Part shown: positions 43,006-51,430 of the stretch, in pieces | Numbering within the stretch: position 1 is the stretch's first letter | Layout: each line of letters starts with the position of its first letter | Assembly (NCBI RefSeq): GCF_009827515.1 | Contig: NZ_WTYO01000003.1 | Span: 310,001 to 374,000, forward strand | Origin: Pelagerythrobacter marinus | Lineage (GTDB): Bacteria > Pseudomonadota > Alphaproteobacteria > Sphingomonadales > Sphingomonadaceae | Length of the DNA: 64,000 nucleotides | Reading direction: 5' to 3' | Notes under the pieces: model-generated | Databases searched by the model: none | The model's input: the letters and a program-made list of their open reading frames with translations, nothing else | What the model was told of the DNA's origin: nothing | Translations under genes and position numbers: made by a program

Positions 43006-43641
43006 TCAGTCCCTGTCGGGCTGGACCGCGAGCAGCGACGGGCACTGCACCCGCGCGGAAACCTGTGCCAGCCGGCGCAAGTCGAACGTCGTGTCGAACG
43101 CCAGGCCGTAGTGATGGTGGTCGCGCCAGCGCACCTTGGCGTGGATTTCCGGCAGGCGGCGCGAGACGAGGCGCAGCGGCTGGTCGATCGCGAGGAAAGT
43201 CGCGCACTCGATGCAGGCGCCCTGCTGCGAGATGTTGACCAGCTCGCCTTCGAGGACCTGGCCGGTCAGCTCGACGCGCAGCGGCAGGCCGATATCGAGC
43301 CGCAGCGGGCGCTTGGGATAATCGCTCGGCTCGGCCAGCAGCTCGGCCACCTCGACCGCTTCGCCGAAACGGTATCCGGCTTCCGTCCCCCGGTTCCAGA
43401 CCTGCTCCAGCGCGTATCGCGCGCCGCTCTGCAGTTCCAGCTGCAGGCCTTCACCTTCGGGCAGGGCGTGGAACCCGCGCAGGCTGACCCCGGTCGCCGA
43501 CACGTCGCGGATCACGCACAGGAACTGGCCCTGCGGCGCGAGCAGCTTGGCCGCCCGCAGCAGCAGCGTGAAACGCGGCGCCGCCCGTGCATCGGCGGCG
43601 CCGTTGTCGTTGATCGTTCCCTGGCCGGGAGCCTGCTCCAT
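43006..43641 (-). CDS. PilZ-domain protein
   Basis: 211 residues. Two PilZ-like beta-barrels are suggested: residues ~20-90 (RFTLLLRAAKLLAPQGQFLCVIRDVSATGVSLRGF) and ~105-190 (KRPLRLDIGLPLRVELTGQVLEGELVNISQQGACIECA). PilZ domains bind c-di-GMP through RxxxR and D/NxSxxG; here RFTLLLR and DVSATG and NISQQG are visible. It likely links c-di-GMP to surface behaviour, by inference. No motility genes are near. Confidence 0.8.
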   Translation of the reverse strand: MEQAPGQGTINDNGAADARAAPRFTLLLRAAKLLAPQGQFLCVIRDVSATGVSLRGFHALPEGEGLQLELQSGARYALEQVWNRGTEAGYRFGEAVEVAELLAEPSDYPKRPLRLDIGLPLRVELTGQVLEGELVNISQQGACIECATFLAIDQPLRLVSRRLPEIHAKVRWRDHHHYGLAFDTTFDLRRLAQVSARVQCPSLLAVQPDRD

Positions 43642-43781
43642 CGAAAGCCTTTCGCCAGCGGCGGTTCGTAATCTTCGCCCACCCGTCGGGATCGCATGAA
43701 TCTATCAGCGATTGGTTGTCAAAGTTCTAAGGGTGACTTCATACCACAGGTGTCGCCGGGCCGGAATGCCGGGCGCGCCTG

Positions 43782-43867
43782 TGGTGCGGGCGGCGGGACT
43801 CGAACCCGCACGAGGGAAACCTCAGGGGATTTTAAGTCCCCGGCGTCTACCATTCCGCCACGCCCGC
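43782..43867 (-). tRNA. tRNA-Leu (anticodon UAA)
   Basis: 86 nt with encoded CCA end (43784-43782). The acceptor stem GCGGGCG pairs with CGCCCGC, discriminator A. The D-arm region is GTGGCGGAATGGTAGACG; the anticodon loop is ACTTAAAAT (anticodon TAA) in a GGGGA...TCCCC stem; a long type II variable arm (TGAGGTTTCCCTCG) and the T-loop GGTTCGAGTCC follow. The long variable arm and anticodon assign it to leucine. Confidence 0.97.
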
Positions 43868-43912
43868 GGTGCCTTGACGTCACGCCGCCCGGTGCGGGCG
43901 GGCGGCGCGGGA

Positions 43913-44194
43913 TCAGTCGGCGTTCAGCCGCTCGCGCATTTCCTTGCCCGGCTTGAAATAGGGCACCCGCTTGGCCGGCACGTCCACCGGCTCGCCGGTC
44001 CGCGGATTGCGGCCGACGCGGGCCTTGCGCTCGCGGGTGGAGAAGGCGCCGAAACCGCGCAGTTCCACCCGGCCGCCTTCGGCAAGGCGCGTGGCGATCT
44101 CGTCGAAGAAGATGTCCACCACCTGTTCGACTTCCTCCGCGCGCAGTTCCGGGTTGTCCCGGGCAAGCGCGCTGAGCAGTTCGGATCGTATCAT
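43913..44194 (-). CDS. ihfB: Integration host factor beta subunit
   Basis: 93 residues of the HU/IHF family. IHF bends DNA in replication, transcription and recombination as a heterodimer. It starts [20 protein letters not shown] and has the arm [27 protein letters not shown], with the IHF-type Pro and C-terminal RLNAD. IHF-beta is chosen over HU by the [23 protein letters not shown] sequence. tRNA-Leu lies 45 nt downstream on the same strand. Confidence 0.93.
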   Translation of the reverse strand: MIRSELLSALARDNPELRAEEVEQVVDIFFDEIATRLAEGGRVELRGFGAFSTRERKARVGRNPRTGEPVDVPAKRVPYFKPGKEMRERLNAD

Positions 44195-44358
44195 TCGTTT
44201 CCTCCCGCTGTCGGCCGAACCGCCACCGTCCCGTTGCGGAGGTTCGAACCAGGCAGGCCCCGGCGCCGTAGGGGAACCGGCAGTCCGCTGCGTTCCCGTT
44301 GCAATGCCAGATGTCCCCGGCGGGCGCAATCGCCGCGCGCCGGGCGCGGCGCCGCCGG

Positions 44359-44700
44359 TCAGCCGCGTTCGAACAGGTCGGCCGGCTCGATCCCCAGGCG
44401 CGCCATGCGCGCGCGCAGCTCGGGCCACTCCTCGGCCAGGAAATGCTCGCGCTCGGCCCGGCGCAGCCGCTCGGCCGCACCGGCGACCACGTACATACCG
44501 ACCCCGCGCTGGACCTCGACCAGGCCGTCGGCCTGGAACTGCTGGTATGCCTTGGCCACCGTCAGCGGGTTGGCCCCCTGTTCGGCGGCGAACGCGCGGA
44601 CGGAGGGCAGCATCTCGCCTTCCGGGTACTCGCCCTCGATAATGGCCGCGGCGATCTGGTCGCGCAGCCTGAGATAGACGGGGCGGCTCTGCTGGGTCAT
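44359..44700 (-). CDS. GntR family transcriptional regulator, YtrA subfamily
   Basis: 113 residues from [20 protein letters not shown]. The winged helix ([44 protein letters not shown]) is GntR, and the short helical C-terminus ([23 protein letters not shown]) marks the YtrA type, with no effector domain. YtrA regulators usually repress nearby transport genes. An ATG 22 codons upstream (44766) is an alternative start; neither has a strong ribosome site. The divergent POT transporter is a possible target. Confidence 0.85.
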   Translation of the reverse strand: MTQQSRPVYLRLRDQIAAAIIEGEYPEGEMLPSVRAFAAEQGANPLTVAKAYQQFQADGLVEVQRGVGMYVVAGAAERLRRAEREHFLAEEWPELRARMARLGIEPADLFERG

Positions 44701-44812
44701 GTCTGCTGGATCATCGGTTTCGTCCCCGGCGCGGGCCTGGCGCGCCACCTGGTGCTTCAGTGACATAATACAGCGCGGCGCGCAAGGTTCCCGCCGCTTG
44801 CGGTATCTGGCC

Positions 44813-44830
44813 GCGAAACGCCGGTTTCGC
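44813..44830. promoter_or_regulatory. Inverted repeat between the GntR gene and the POT transporter
   Basis: GCGAAAC-GCCG-GTTTCGC is a perfect 7-bp inverted repeat in the 240-nt divergent gap. It could be an operator for the adjacent GntR protein, but no experiment or second copy supports this. Confidence 0.3.
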
Positions 44831-44940
44831 CTGTAACTAATACTTCACATGGGAAAATCTGGCGTTAGGGTGCGCGGGCTGAATCGGGCCTCGGGGGGTC
44901 CGGGAAACGGCTTTGATCCGTCAAGGGAGGCGCATTCTTA

Positions 44941-46551
44941 ATGGCAACGCAGTCCATGCCGCACGGGGATTCCGCGGGAACGATCCTCGGCCACCCCAAG
45001 GGGCTCTTCGTCCTTTTCTTCGCCGAGATGTGGGAACGCTTCTCCTACTACGGCATGCGCGCGCTGCTGATCTTCTACCTGGTCCAGCACTGGCTGTTTT
45101 CCGATTCCCAGGCCTCGATCATCTACGGGGCCTATACCGCGCTGGTCTATATCGCGCCGGTGGTCGGCGGATACCTGGCCGATCGCTACCTCGGGCAGCG
45201 AAAGGCGGTCCTGTTCGGCGCGGTGCTGCTGACGCTGGGCCACTTCTTCATGGCGTTCGAGGGCGATGGCGGGCAATCGAGCGTCATCATCAACGTGTTC
45301 TGGCTGGCGCTGGCGCTGATCATCGTCGGCTCGGGTTTCCTCAAGGCCAATATCTCGGTCATGGTCGGCCAGCTCTATCCGCGCACCGACATCCGGCGCG
45401 ACCCGGCCTACACGATCTTCTACATGGGCATTAACCTCGGCGCGGCGCTCGGCTCGCTGATCTGCGGCTATCTGGGGATGCATCCCGACTACGGCTGGTC
45501 CTACGGCTTCGGCGCGGCGGGCATCGGCATGCTCCTGGGCCTGGTCGTGTTCGTCTGGGGCAAGCCGCTGCTGCTCGGTCGCGGCGAACCGAAGGAACCG
45601 GCCAAGCTCAAGCAGCGCCGGGCGGGCCTCAACCTCGAATGGTGGACCTATATCGCCGGTCTCGCGATGGTCGCGCTCTGCTGGCTCGCGATCCAGTACC
45701 AGGACCTCGTCGGCTGGGTTCTCGCCATCTTCGGACTCGGCCTTGTCGCTTACGTCGTCTTCATCGCGATCAAGCGGCTGGCATCGGAAGACCGCGACCG
45801 GATTTTCGCGGCGCTGTTCCTGATCTTCGTCTCGATCGTGTTCTGGGCCCTGTTCGAACAGGCTGGGTCGTCGCTGAACCTGTTCACCGACCGTCACGTG
45901 GACCGTTCGTTCTTCGGGATCGAGCCGACTGCGGCCCAGTTCCAGTCGCTCAACGCGATCTACATCGTCCTGCTCGCGCCGATCTTCGCGATCGTCTGGA
46001 CCTGGCTCGGCCGCCGCGGGTGGGAACCCTCGACGCCGATGAAGTTCGGCCTTGCCGTCATCCAGGTCGGCCTGGGCTTCCTGGTGCTGGTCTGGGGCGC
46101 GCAGGCCGCCGGCGTCCAGAACGCGACGCCGGTCCTGTTCATCTTCCTGATTTACCTCCTCCACACGACCGGCGAACTGTGCCTGTCGCCGGTGGGCCTG
46201 AGCGCGATGAACCGCCTCAGCCCCGTGCACATGGCCTCGCTGATCATGGGGACCTGGTTCTTCGCCTCGGCCACCGGCAACTTTGCTGCCGGCCTGATCG
46301 CTTCGGCGACCGGGGGCGAGAACGTGGGCGAGGAGGCCGGGCGCGAGGTCGTGCTGGGCGTCTACGAGACGGTGGGCCTCTACGCCGTGGGCATCGGGAT
46401 CGTGGTCATGGTCATCAGCCCGCTCGTCAAGCGGCTGATGCATCTCGACACGCTGGCCGACGACACGGTCGACGACGACCTGCTGGGCGGCGAGGAAGTG
46501 GGCGAGCCGCAGGCGGCCGGCATCCATCCGGCCACGCGTCAGCGCGACTGA
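44941..46551 (+). CDS. POT family proton-dependent oligopeptide transporter
   Basis: 536 residues, about 14 membrane segments. The proton-coupling motif ExxER is in FFAEMWERFSYYGMRALLIFYL near residue 30, and the family signature is GSGFLKANISVMVGQLY. It imports di- or tripeptides at the inner membrane. Downstream amidohydrolases and an FKBP on the same strand hint at peptide use. GGGAGGC precedes the ATG. Confidence 0.92.
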   Translation: MATQSMPHGDSAGTILGHPKGLFVLFFAEMWERFSYYGMRALLIFYLVQHWLFSDSQASIIYGAYTALVYIAPVVGGYLADRYLGQRKAVLFGAVLLTLGHFFMAFEGDGGQSSVIINVFWLALALIIVGSGFLKANISVMVGQLYPRTDIRRDPAYTIFYMGINLGAALGSLICGYLGMHPDYGWSYGFGAAGIGMLLGLVVFVWGKPLLLGRGEPKEPAKLKQRRAGLNLEWWTYIAGLAMVALCWLAIQYQDLVGWVLAIFGLGLVAYVVFIAIKRLASEDRDRIFAALFLIFVSIVFWALFEQAGSSLNLFTDRHVDRSFFGIEPTAAQFQSLNAIYIVLLAPIFAIVWTWLGRRGWEPSTPMKFGLAVIQVGLGFLVLVWGAQAAGVQNATPVLFIFLIYLLHTTGELCLSPVGLSAMNRLSPVHMASLIMGTWFFASATGNFAAGLIASATGGENVGEEAGREVVLGVYETVGLYAVGIGIVVMVISPLVKRLMHLDTLADDTVDDDLLGGEEVGEPQAAGIHPATRQRD

Positions 46552-46567
46552 GGAATGGCAACAGGCA

Positions 46568-46592
46568 GGGGGCGCGGCAGGGTCGCGCCCCC
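46568..46592 (+). terminator. Possible terminator after the POT gene
   Basis: GGGGGCGCG (46568-46576), loop GCAGGGT, CGCGCCCCC (46584-46592): a 9-bp perfect stem, then GTTCTTTC. The T-run is poor, so it may only reduce read-through into the amidohydrolase gene. Confidence 0.45.
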
Positions 46593-46611
46593 GTTCTTTC
46601 GGGGGCAAGAC

Positions 46612-47994
46612 ATGAATGTGAACACTCGCCTGCTCTTCGCGGCCGCGGCCGGGACACTGCTGGCGGCCTGTTCCGCCGGCGGCGGTTCGGGCAAGGCGCC
46701 GGTCGCCTCGGCCAGCGCGCGCGACTATCCCGAGGTGCCCTATCCTTCGACCTATCGCCCCTATCCCGGGGTGCCGACCGCGCTGGTCGGAGCCACGATC
46801 TACGATGGCGCAGGCGGCCGGATCGACAAGGGCACCGTGCTGTTCCGCGACGGGGAAGTGGTCGCGGTTGGCGATGCGGGCCTTTCGACCGAGGGCTATA
46901 CCCGCATCGACGGCACTGGAAAGTTCGTCACCCCCGGCGTCATCGACATCCACAGTCACCTGGGCGACTATCCGACTCCTTCGGTCGATGCCCATTCGGA
47001 CGGTAACGAGGCGACCGCCCCGACCACGCCCGACGTCTGGGCCGAACACTCGGTCTGGCCGCAGGACCCCGGCTTTACCCGGGCCCTGGCCAACGGCGGG
47101 GTCACCGCGCTGCAGATCCTGCCCGGTTCGGCCAACCTGATGGGCGGGCGCTCGGTCACGCTGAAGAACGTGCCCAGCCGCACGGTCCAGGGGATGAAGT
47201 TTCCCGGCGCGCCCTACGGGTTCAAGATGGCCTGCGGCGAGAATCCGAAGCGCGTCTATGGCGGCAAGGGGCGCAAGCCCTCGACCCGCATGGGCAATTT
47301 CGCGGTCAACCGGCAGACCTGGTACGAGGCGAAGGAATACGCGGCCGGCGACCGCAAGGATCGCGATCTCGCCAAGGAAACCCTCGCCGGCGTGCTCGAC
47401 GGCGAGATCCTGATCCACAACCATTGCTACCGCGCCGACGAGATGGCGCTGGTGATGGATATGGCGAAGGAAATGGGATACCGCGTCACCGCGTTCCACC
47501 ACGCGGTGGAGGCGTACAAGATCGGCGATCTCCTGCGCGAAAACGACGTCTGCAGCGCGATCTGGGCCGACTGGTACGGGTTCAAGATGGAAGCTTACGA
47601 CGGCATCCTGGAGAACGCCGCCCTGCTGCGCCAGGCGGGTGCCTGCGTGGTGATCCATTCGGACAGCGACCAGGGGATCCAGCGGCTCAACCAGGAAGCG
47701 GCCAAGGCCCAGGCGGCCGGTGCGCGCATGGGGATCGACATTCCCGATGCCGAAGTGGTCGGCTGGTTCACGCTCAACGCCGCGAAGGCGATGGGCATCG
47801 CGGACATGACCGGCAGCCTTGAACCCGGCAAGATGGCCGACGTCGTGCTGTGGAACGGCGATCCGCTGTCGGTCTATTCGCGGCCGGAGAAAGTATGGAT
47901 CGACGGCGCGCTGATGTACGACGCGCTCGATCCCAAGCGGCGGCCGGTCAGCGATTTCGAACTCGGCCAGCCGGGCGAAGGAGACGTGAAATGA
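46612..47994 (+). CDS. Amidohydrolase, lipoprotein, metal ligands present
   Basis: 460 residues: lipoprotein signal (MNVNTRLLFAAAAGTLLAAC), then an amidohydrolase-superfamily domain. The metal motif HSH is at 114-116 (VTPGVIDIHSHLGDYP). Further His are in IHNHCYR and TAFHHAVEAY and an Asp in IHSDSDQG. The C-terminal GIADMTGSLEPGKMADVVLWNGDPLS is typical. The family includes imidazolonepropionase and Xaa-Pro-type dipeptidases; the substrate is unknown. It is coupled to a metal-less paralog by an ATGA overlap. Confidence 0.88.
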   Translation: MNVNTRLLFAAAAGTLLAACSAGGGSGKAPVASASARDYPEVPYPSTYRPYPGVPTALVGATIYDGAGGRIDKGTVLFRDGEVVAVGDAGLSTEGYTRIDGTGKFVTPGVIDIHSHLGDYPTPSVDAHSDGNEATAPTTPDVWAEHSVWPQDPGFTRALANGGVTALQILPGSANLMGGRSVTLKNVPSRTVQGMKFPGAPYGFKMACGENPKRVYGGKGRKPSTRMGNFAVNRQTWYEAKEYAAGDRKDRDLAKETLAGVLDGEILIHNHCYRADEMALVMDMAKEMGYRVTAFHHAVEAYKIGDLLRENDVCSAIWADWYGFKMEAYDGILENAALLRQAGACVVIHSDSDQGIQRLNQEAAKAQAAGARMGIDIPDAEVVGWFTLNAAKAMGIADMTGSLEPGKMADVVLWNGDPLSVYSRPEKVWIDGALMYDALDPKRRPVSDFELGQPGEGDVK

Positions 47995-49367
47995 TCCGCG
48001 CAGGCATTCTTGCGGGCGCCATCGCCTCCGTATTCGCGCTGGCGGCCCCGGCTGCGGCGCAGAGCTTCGTCGTCACCAATGCCACCGTCGCCACCGGCGA
48101 CGGCAGCGAGCCGATCGAGAACGGCCACGTCGTCGTGCGCGACGGGCAGGTGGCCGAAGTCGGCAGCGGGGCCGCGCCGGTCGGCTACCCGGCGATCGAC
48201 GCAGGGGGTGGTTGGGTCACCCCCGGGCTGGTCGCGACGGTGACCTCGCTCGGCCTGTGGGACGTGGGCGCGGTGGGCGAATCGAACGATACGCGCGCCG
48301 GCCGTTCGCCGTTCAGCGCCGCGCTCGACGTCGCGCCGGCGATCAATCCCAATTCGCAGCACGTGATGATCCACCGCGCGGCGGGGATCACCCGCGCCGC
48401 GACGGTGACGATGCCGTCCAGCTCGATCTTCGGCGGGCAGGGCGCGATCATCGACCTGGGCGCCGATGGCGAGCCGGTCACGCGCGCCCGCGCGTTCCAG
48501 ATCGTCGCGCTGGGCGAGAGCGGCGCGCGCCTTGCCGGCGGCAGCCGCGCGTCGGCCCACGCGCTGTTCCGCAATGCCCTGCGCGAGGCGGACCGGTTCG
48601 GGCGCGACGCCCGCATCCCCGGGCGCCAGTCGCGCCCGGCCGAAAGCGACACGGGCGACGACATGCCGCTCGACCCGCGGCTCGCGGCCGGCAATGCCGA
48701 GCGGGGCGACGACGTGCTGCTGACGCGCTTCGATGCCGCCGCGCTGGTGCCGGTCGTGCGCGGGGAGCAGCGCCTCTACGTCCTGGTGGAGCGCGCTTCG
48801 GACATTCGCAGCGTGCTCGACCTCAAGCGCGAGTTTCCGCGGCTCGACATCGTCCTCGTGGGCGCGAGCGAAGGCTGGCTGGTGGCCGACGAGATCGCCG
48901 CCGCCGGGGTCCCGGTGATCGCCGACGGGCTCGACGACCTGCCCGAACGGTTCGAGGAACTGGCCTCGACCCAGTCGAACATCGGCCGCATGGCGCGCGC
49001 GGGGGTGAAAGTCGCAATCAACGCCTCGGCAATGGAAAACCCGCGCAATCTCAACCAGTTCGCCGGCAACCTCGTCGCCCTCACCCGCGTTCCGCGGGCC
49101 GCGGGGCTGAGCTGGGGGCAGGCGCTGGCGGCGATCACCTCGGTCCCGGCAGAGATCAGCGGGCTGGGCGGGCGCGCCGGCGTCCTCGCGCCCGGCGCGG
49201 CGGGCGACCTGGTGATCTGGGACAACGATCCGCTCGAAGTCGGCTCGATGCCGGTACGGGTCTTCATCGACGGGGTCGAGCAGCCGCTCGACAATCACCA
49301 GAGCCGGCTGAAGGAGCGTTACCGCGACCTCGACGAAAGCCGGCTGCCCAAGGCCTACGACTGGTAA
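47991..49367 (+). CDS. Amidohydrolase-like protein lacking the metal ligands, exported
   Basis: 458 residues with a signal peptide (MIRAGILAGAIASVFALAAPAAAQ). The fold matches its neighbour (VVTNATVATGDGSEPIENGHVVVRDG...; GGRAGVLAPGAAGDLVIWDNDPLEVGSMP), but the HxH site reads VTPGLVATVTS (near 77-87) and the later His/Asp positions are also absent. It is probably not an active hydrolase of the standard kind and may act as a partner or regulator of the upstream enzyme. Such pairs occur in other proteobacteria. It overlaps its upstream neighbour by 4 nt. Confidence 0.85.
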   Translation: MIRAGILAGAIASVFALAAPAAAQSFVVTNATVATGDGSEPIENGHVVVRDGQVAEVGSGAAPVGYPAIDAGGGWVTPGLVATVTSLGLWDVGAVGESNDTRAGRSPFSAALDVAPAINPNSQHVMIHRAAGITRAATVTMPSSSIFGGQGAIIDLGADGEPVTRARAFQIVALGESGARLAGGSRASAHALFRNALREADRFGRDARIPGRQSRPAESDTGDDMPLDPRLAAGNAERGDDVLLTRFDAAALVPVVRGEQRLYVLVERASDIRSVLDLKREFPRLDIVLVGASEGWLVADEIAAAGVPVIADGLDDLPERFEELASTQSNIGRMARAGVKVAINASAMENPRNLNQFAGNLVALTRVPRAAGLSWGQALAAITSVPAEISGLGGRAGVLAPGAAGDLVIWDNDPLEVGSMPVRVFIDGVEQPLDNHQSRLKERYRDLDESRLPKAYDW

Positions 49368-49371
49368 GGCG

Positions 49372-49905
49372 ATGCGGCGCGCAAAGGCCCAGCGCCCCGT
49401 CGGCGCGCTTCCGACCCTCGCCGCGCTCGGCGCGGCGGCGATGGCGGTCGCGATCTTCGCTCTCGTGCCGGCAACCGCGCAGGACGCCGCGCCGCCCCGA
49501 ACGCAGGACGCGGCCTGGCACAACGAACAGCAGGCGGCGCTCGCCCGCCTGAGGCCCGAGGACGGCTGGCGCACGCTCGACGGCGGTCTGCGGATCAGGC
49601 GGATCGCGGGCGACGGTATCGGCCCGCGCCCGACGGTGGAGGACCGGGTCACGATCCACTACGCCGGGACGCTGACCGACGGCACGACGTTCGACAGTTC
49701 GTGGGATCGCGGGGAGCCGGCGACGTTCCCGCTCGGCCGGCTGATCCCCGCCTGGCAGATGGCCGTGCCGCGCATGGCGGTGGGCGACACGATAGAGATC
49801 GCGGTGCCCGCCGATCTCGCCTATGGTCCGCAGGGCAAGCGCACGATACCGGGCAACGCGACCCTGCTGTTCACGATCGAGCTTATCGCGATCGAAGGAC
49901 GCTAG
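49372..49905 (+). CDS. FKBP-type peptidyl-prolyl isomerase, exported
   Basis: 177 residues with a signal sequence (ALGAAAMAVAIFALVPATAQ) and one FKBP domain (~75-175): VEDRVTIHYAGTLTDGTTFDSSWDRGEP, LIPAWQMAVPRMAVGDTIEIAVPADLAYGPQG and LLFTIELIAI. The active-site Tyr, Phe, Asp and Trp-region residues are seen. It would catalyse prolyl isomerisation of periplasmic proteins. It starts 4 nt after the amidohydrolase-like gene, so POT, two amidohydrolases and this gene form a likely expression unit. Confidence 0.9.
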   Translation: MRRAKAQRPVGALPTLAALGAAAMAVAIFALVPATAQDAAPPRTQDAAWHNEQQAALARLRPEDGWRTLDGGLRIRRIAGDGIGPRPTVEDRVTIHYAGTLTDGTTFDSSWDRGEPATFPLGRLIPAWQMAVPRMAVGDTIEIAVPADLAYGPQGKRTIPGNATLLFTIELIAIEGR

Positions 49906-49934
49906 CGCCGCCCGGAAGAGAGGGGGTGTCGGCA

Positions 49935-50607
49935 ATGGACCCGTTGGTTTCCCTGGCTGCGGCAAGCGCGGCCTTCGTCGGCAGCCATTTCGCCATGTCC
50001 CATCCCTTGCGGGCCCCGCTGGTGGCGACGGTGGGCGAGAAGCCCTTCCTCGGCCTCTATTCGCTGGTGGCGCTGGCCACCTTCGCCTGGATGGTCGCGG
50101 CGTTCCGCGCCGCGCCGCCCGCCGACCTCGGCGGATCGGGCCAGGCGGGCTGGATCGTCGCCAGCGTGCTGACCCTTCCGGCGCTGGTCCTCTTCCTCGG
50201 CTCGCTGTCGAAGAACCCCGCCCTGCCCGATCCGCGCGCCGAAACGCTCGCCGCGCGCGATCCCGCGGGGGTTTTCGCGGTTACCCGGCACCCGATGATG
50301 TGGAGCTTCGCCCTCTGGGCCGTCGCGCATCGCCCTGTGGTGGAGCGTGCGGACGCTGATCGTCGCCGGCGCCGTCCTGTTCCTCGCGCTGGTGGGCGCG
50401 CACATGCAGGACCGCAAGAAGCGCGCCTTGATGGGCGCGGCCTGGGCCGGCTGGCAAGCGCGCACCCGCTACTGGCCGCGCTGGAGCGCCTTGCCCCGCG
50501 CCGGGCCGGTGCTGTGGCTGGTTGCGTTGGCCCTATGGCTGCTCGTCACCTGGGCGCATGTCCCCGCCGCCGGCATTCCCGCCGGCCCGTGGCTCTGGAT
50601 CGGCTGA
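49935..50607 (+). pseudogene. nnrU: NnrU family protein gene broken by a frameshift
   Basis: The frame from the ATG at 49935 encodes NnrU sequence (MDPLVSLAAASAAFVGSHFAMSHPLR, then VFAVTRHPMMWSFALWAVAH) and loses the family at 50330. The family continues in the +1 frame as IALWWSVRTLIVAGAVLFLALVGAHMQDRKK to the stop at 50607. CAT-CGCC at 50328-50334 is explained by loss of 2 nt (CATATCGCC to CATCGCC). NnrU is a multi-pass membrane protein linked to nitrite/NO metabolism in some bacteria. A sequencing error is equally possible. The 3' end overlaps the convergent hydrolase gene by 75 nt. Confidence 0.8.
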
Positions 50608-51417
50608 AGGCGCGGCGGGCAAGCGGTCCAGGAACGCCAGCATCCGCTCCTCCGCCTCCGCGCGCCAGGCCAGCTCGTGCCCGGCCCCGGCGACGATCGC
50701 AAGCTCGGCCGCCGGTTGCCGCGCGGCCAGGGCGCGGGCATGGGCCGGCGGGATCAGCCGGTCGGCATCGCCGTGCAGGATCAGCACGGGCGCATCGATC
50801 GCGCCGATCTTGTCGATGTTCTCGAACCGGTCGCGCAGCAGGAGGGCCGTGGGCAGCCAGGGAAACTGTTCGGCCACGACTTGCGAGAGGCTGGCGAAGG
50901 GTGAAACCAGCACCAGCGCGCCCACGGGGTGCTCGCGCGCCATCTGCACCGCCACGCCCGAGCCGATCGAGTTGCCGACGATCACCACCGCCGAAGGTTC
51001 GACCCCGCGTCGGCGGAGGAAAGCCAGCGCCGCGCGCCCGTCGGCATAGAGGCCGTGCTCGCTCGGCCGCCCCGGGTTGCCGCGATAGCCGCGGTATTCG
51101 GCCGCGAGCACGCCGTAACCTTGCGGAACCAGCCGGCCGGTCGCGACCGCGCTCGATTGCCAGTCGGCGCCGTTGCCGTGGAAATAGAGGATCGTCGGCC
51201 GCCCGGCCTGCGCCGGCCTGTAGCCGGCCGTGAGCGCAAGGCCGTCGGCGGTTTCGTAAGTCACCGGCGCGAAGCCGGCCGGCCGGCCGCCGGGGCCGTG
51301 CGGAGCGGGATAGATCAGCGCGCGCTGGGCGAGGAAAAGCCCGCCGGCGAGCGCGAGGTAGCCGGCGGCGAGGGCCGCGAGCGCGATCAGCAAGCGCCGC
51401 CGCGTCCGCGCGCGCAT
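50533..51417 (-). CDS. Alpha/beta hydrolase, membrane-anchored or exported
   Basis: 294 residues. An N-terminal hydrophobic segment (LLIALAALAAGYLALAGGLFLA) precedes an alpha/beta-hydrolase fold: TILYFHGNGADWQSS (oxyanion hole), nucleophile in IVGNSIGSGVAVQMA, Asp in LILHGDADRLIPP and His in AGAGHELAWR. The pattern is like YfhR/BEM46-type esterases. It lies 13 nt after dxs on the same strand, so it is probably co-transcribed. The C-terminal tail overlaps the broken nnrU gene on the other strand. Substrate unknown. Confidence 0.85.
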   Translation of the reverse strand: MRARTRRRLLIALAALAAGYLALAGGLFLAQRALIYPAPHGPGGRPAGFAPVTYETADGLALTAGYRPAQAGRPTILYFHGNGADWQSSAVATGRLVPQGYGVLAAEYRGYRGNPGRPSEHGLYADGRAALAFLRRRGVEPSAVVIVGNSIGSGVAVQMAREHPVGALVLVSPFASLSQVVAEQFPWLPTALLLRDRFENIDKIGAIDAPVLILHGDADRLIPPAHARALAARQPAAELAIVAGAGHELAWRAEAEERMLAFLDRLPAAPSADPEPRAGGNAGGGDMRPGDEQP

Positions 51418-51430
51418 CCCGCGATCCCGG

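Noticed and set aside
43782-43867. The tRNA-Leu gene as an integration site
   Set aside because: No integrase gene and no second copy of the tRNA 3' end were noticed nearby.
44938-47658. A 906-codon antisense open frame over the POT and amidohydrolase genes
   Set aside because: It is His/Arg/Glu-rich, resembles the usual GC-rich antisense shadow, crosses two well-supported genes and an intergenic hairpin, and has no motif.
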